DNA of 64,000 nucleotides, taken from the NCBI GenBank assembly GCA_964059195.1, contig CAXKWD010000007.1, positions 58,901,163-58,965,162 on the forward strand. The letters are read 5' to 3'. The position numbers and the translations under genes were made by a program. The notes under the pieces are model-generated. The model made no database searches, was not told where the DNA came from, and was given only the letters and a program-made list of their open reading frames with translations. Shown piece after piece: positions 63,291 to 64,000 of this stretch. Numbering within the stretch: the first letter of the stretch is position 1; every line of letters starts with the position of its first letter. This stretch comes from Ectobius pallidus. Its lineage: Eukaryota > Arthropoda > Insecta > Blattodea > Ectobiidae.

Positions 63291-64000
63291 GAGAGCTGTG
63301 GGTGCAAGGGGTTTCCCGAAGCAACGGCAGTTGAGGACGAGAGCAATAATTATAATAACTGATTACAGTGATTCTAGTGAAGAAGACCTATTTCAAGATT
63401 GTTCATAATATTATAGGCTATAAGGCATTTTTATTTCTTAGTTGCTTACGTCCTGTGTTCATGGACTAGTAAGGTAAGTAATGTATGTGATAAATTATTC
63501 ATTGTCTTAGATAGCTATTTGCAATAATGAAGAGAGGGACTGGTCTCTGTTTTGACTTTTAATATATGCATATTTTAATTATATTTCTGCCTATTTTTGG
63601 TATTTTAAGTGTCTTTTTGCTTGTTTATTTTAACGAAACAAAATGCCTGAACTTCCGGGCTCTACTTATTACCTACAAGGCATTGGTACTCAGATTATTT
63701 TGGACTCTTCAAAGCGTTTCCCTATTGTAACAGAGTATATTGTAATTTTTACAGAACAATTCTTTTGTTTTTCTTGAGACTTGGTGCACTGTAAAGAGAT
63801 CTTTCACTATCCAACTTGACCTATTTAATTGTGCTAATAGCCAGGGTGGGAATCGATCTTCTCCACGTGGGAGGGGATCATTTAGCTAATCTCTCTTGCA
63901 TCATCATTCTTCGCACACTATAATTTTAGTGTAGATGTTATCATATTTACCGGTGGTTACAGTCATCCAATTTACAGATCCTCACAACGGCCATAATAAT
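63291..64000. other. Non-coding to window end
   Basis: AT-rich sequence in which no gene, RNA or repeat boundary was recognised. Confidence 0.4.

Overview
The window is eukaryotic nuclear DNA from a TE-rich animal genome, most likely an arthropod and plausibly an insect with a large genome (inference). The evidence is spliced exons with GT-AG borders, densely nested retroelements and DNA transposons of animal type (Penelope, BEL/Pao, several LINE clades, hAT, pogo, mariner, a THAP-domain element), AT-rich intergenic DNA, and no operons or bacterial genes.

The one host gene I can support is ALG12, on the minus strand. ALG12 is the ER alpha-1,6-mannosyltransferase of N-glycan precursor assembly. 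Its start and N-terminal exon lie at 48.58-48.84 kb and its next two exons at 3.05-3.44 kb. Intron 2 is therefore 45,140 bp and holds nearly everything else in the window. Later exons were not found and probably lie left of base 1.

Layout. 0-0.94 kb: decayed gene of an unnamed dispersed family. 2.06-2.77 kb: palindromic element built from two mariner transposase 3' ends. 3.05-3.44 kb: ALG12 exons 3 and 4. 4.64-7.85 kb: two Penelope-like copies head to head as a 1543-bp inverted repeat, each with a reverse transcriptase/GIY-YIG ORF and a hammerhead-ribozyme-like end. 7.9-18.3 kb: one copy of an unclassified repeat (X), split by a 394-bp MITE and by a young BEL/Pao element. That BEL element has LTRs differing at about four positions and an 861-bp insertion in its 5' LTR. 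18.3-26.3 kb: LINE fragments on the minus strand, interrupted by a pogo-type MITE and a 3.5-kb hAT element. 26.3-27.6 kb: TIR-bordered element with tandem 145-170-bp monomers and a tRNA-like head. 27.6-31.9 kb: LINE ORF1 (PHD-like finger plus SGNH-like domain) split by a 2.7-kb pogo element. 32.3-41.7 kb: two more X copies, split by a THAP-containing element (itself carrying an intact full-length LINE), a Tc1-type MITE and a 3.2-kb hAT-like element. 41.8-48.4 kb: MITEs, a LINE 3' fragment and further repeat copies.

Upstream of ALG12 come two long decayed LINEs (49.3-52.6 and about 52.6-57.9 kb), simple repeats, a BEL/Pao integrase remnant (61.3-62.4 kb) and the broken 3' part of a second unnamed dispersed family (62.65-63.29 kb).

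Insertion order can be read from target-site duplications and from reading frames that rejoin across insertions. The youngest pieces look like the BEL element, the Penelope palindrome and the 3.4-kb LINE at 33.6-37.0 kb, which has an intact 1007-codon ORF and a perfect 12-bp duplication. Genes were identified by reading translated motifs; no database search was possible.
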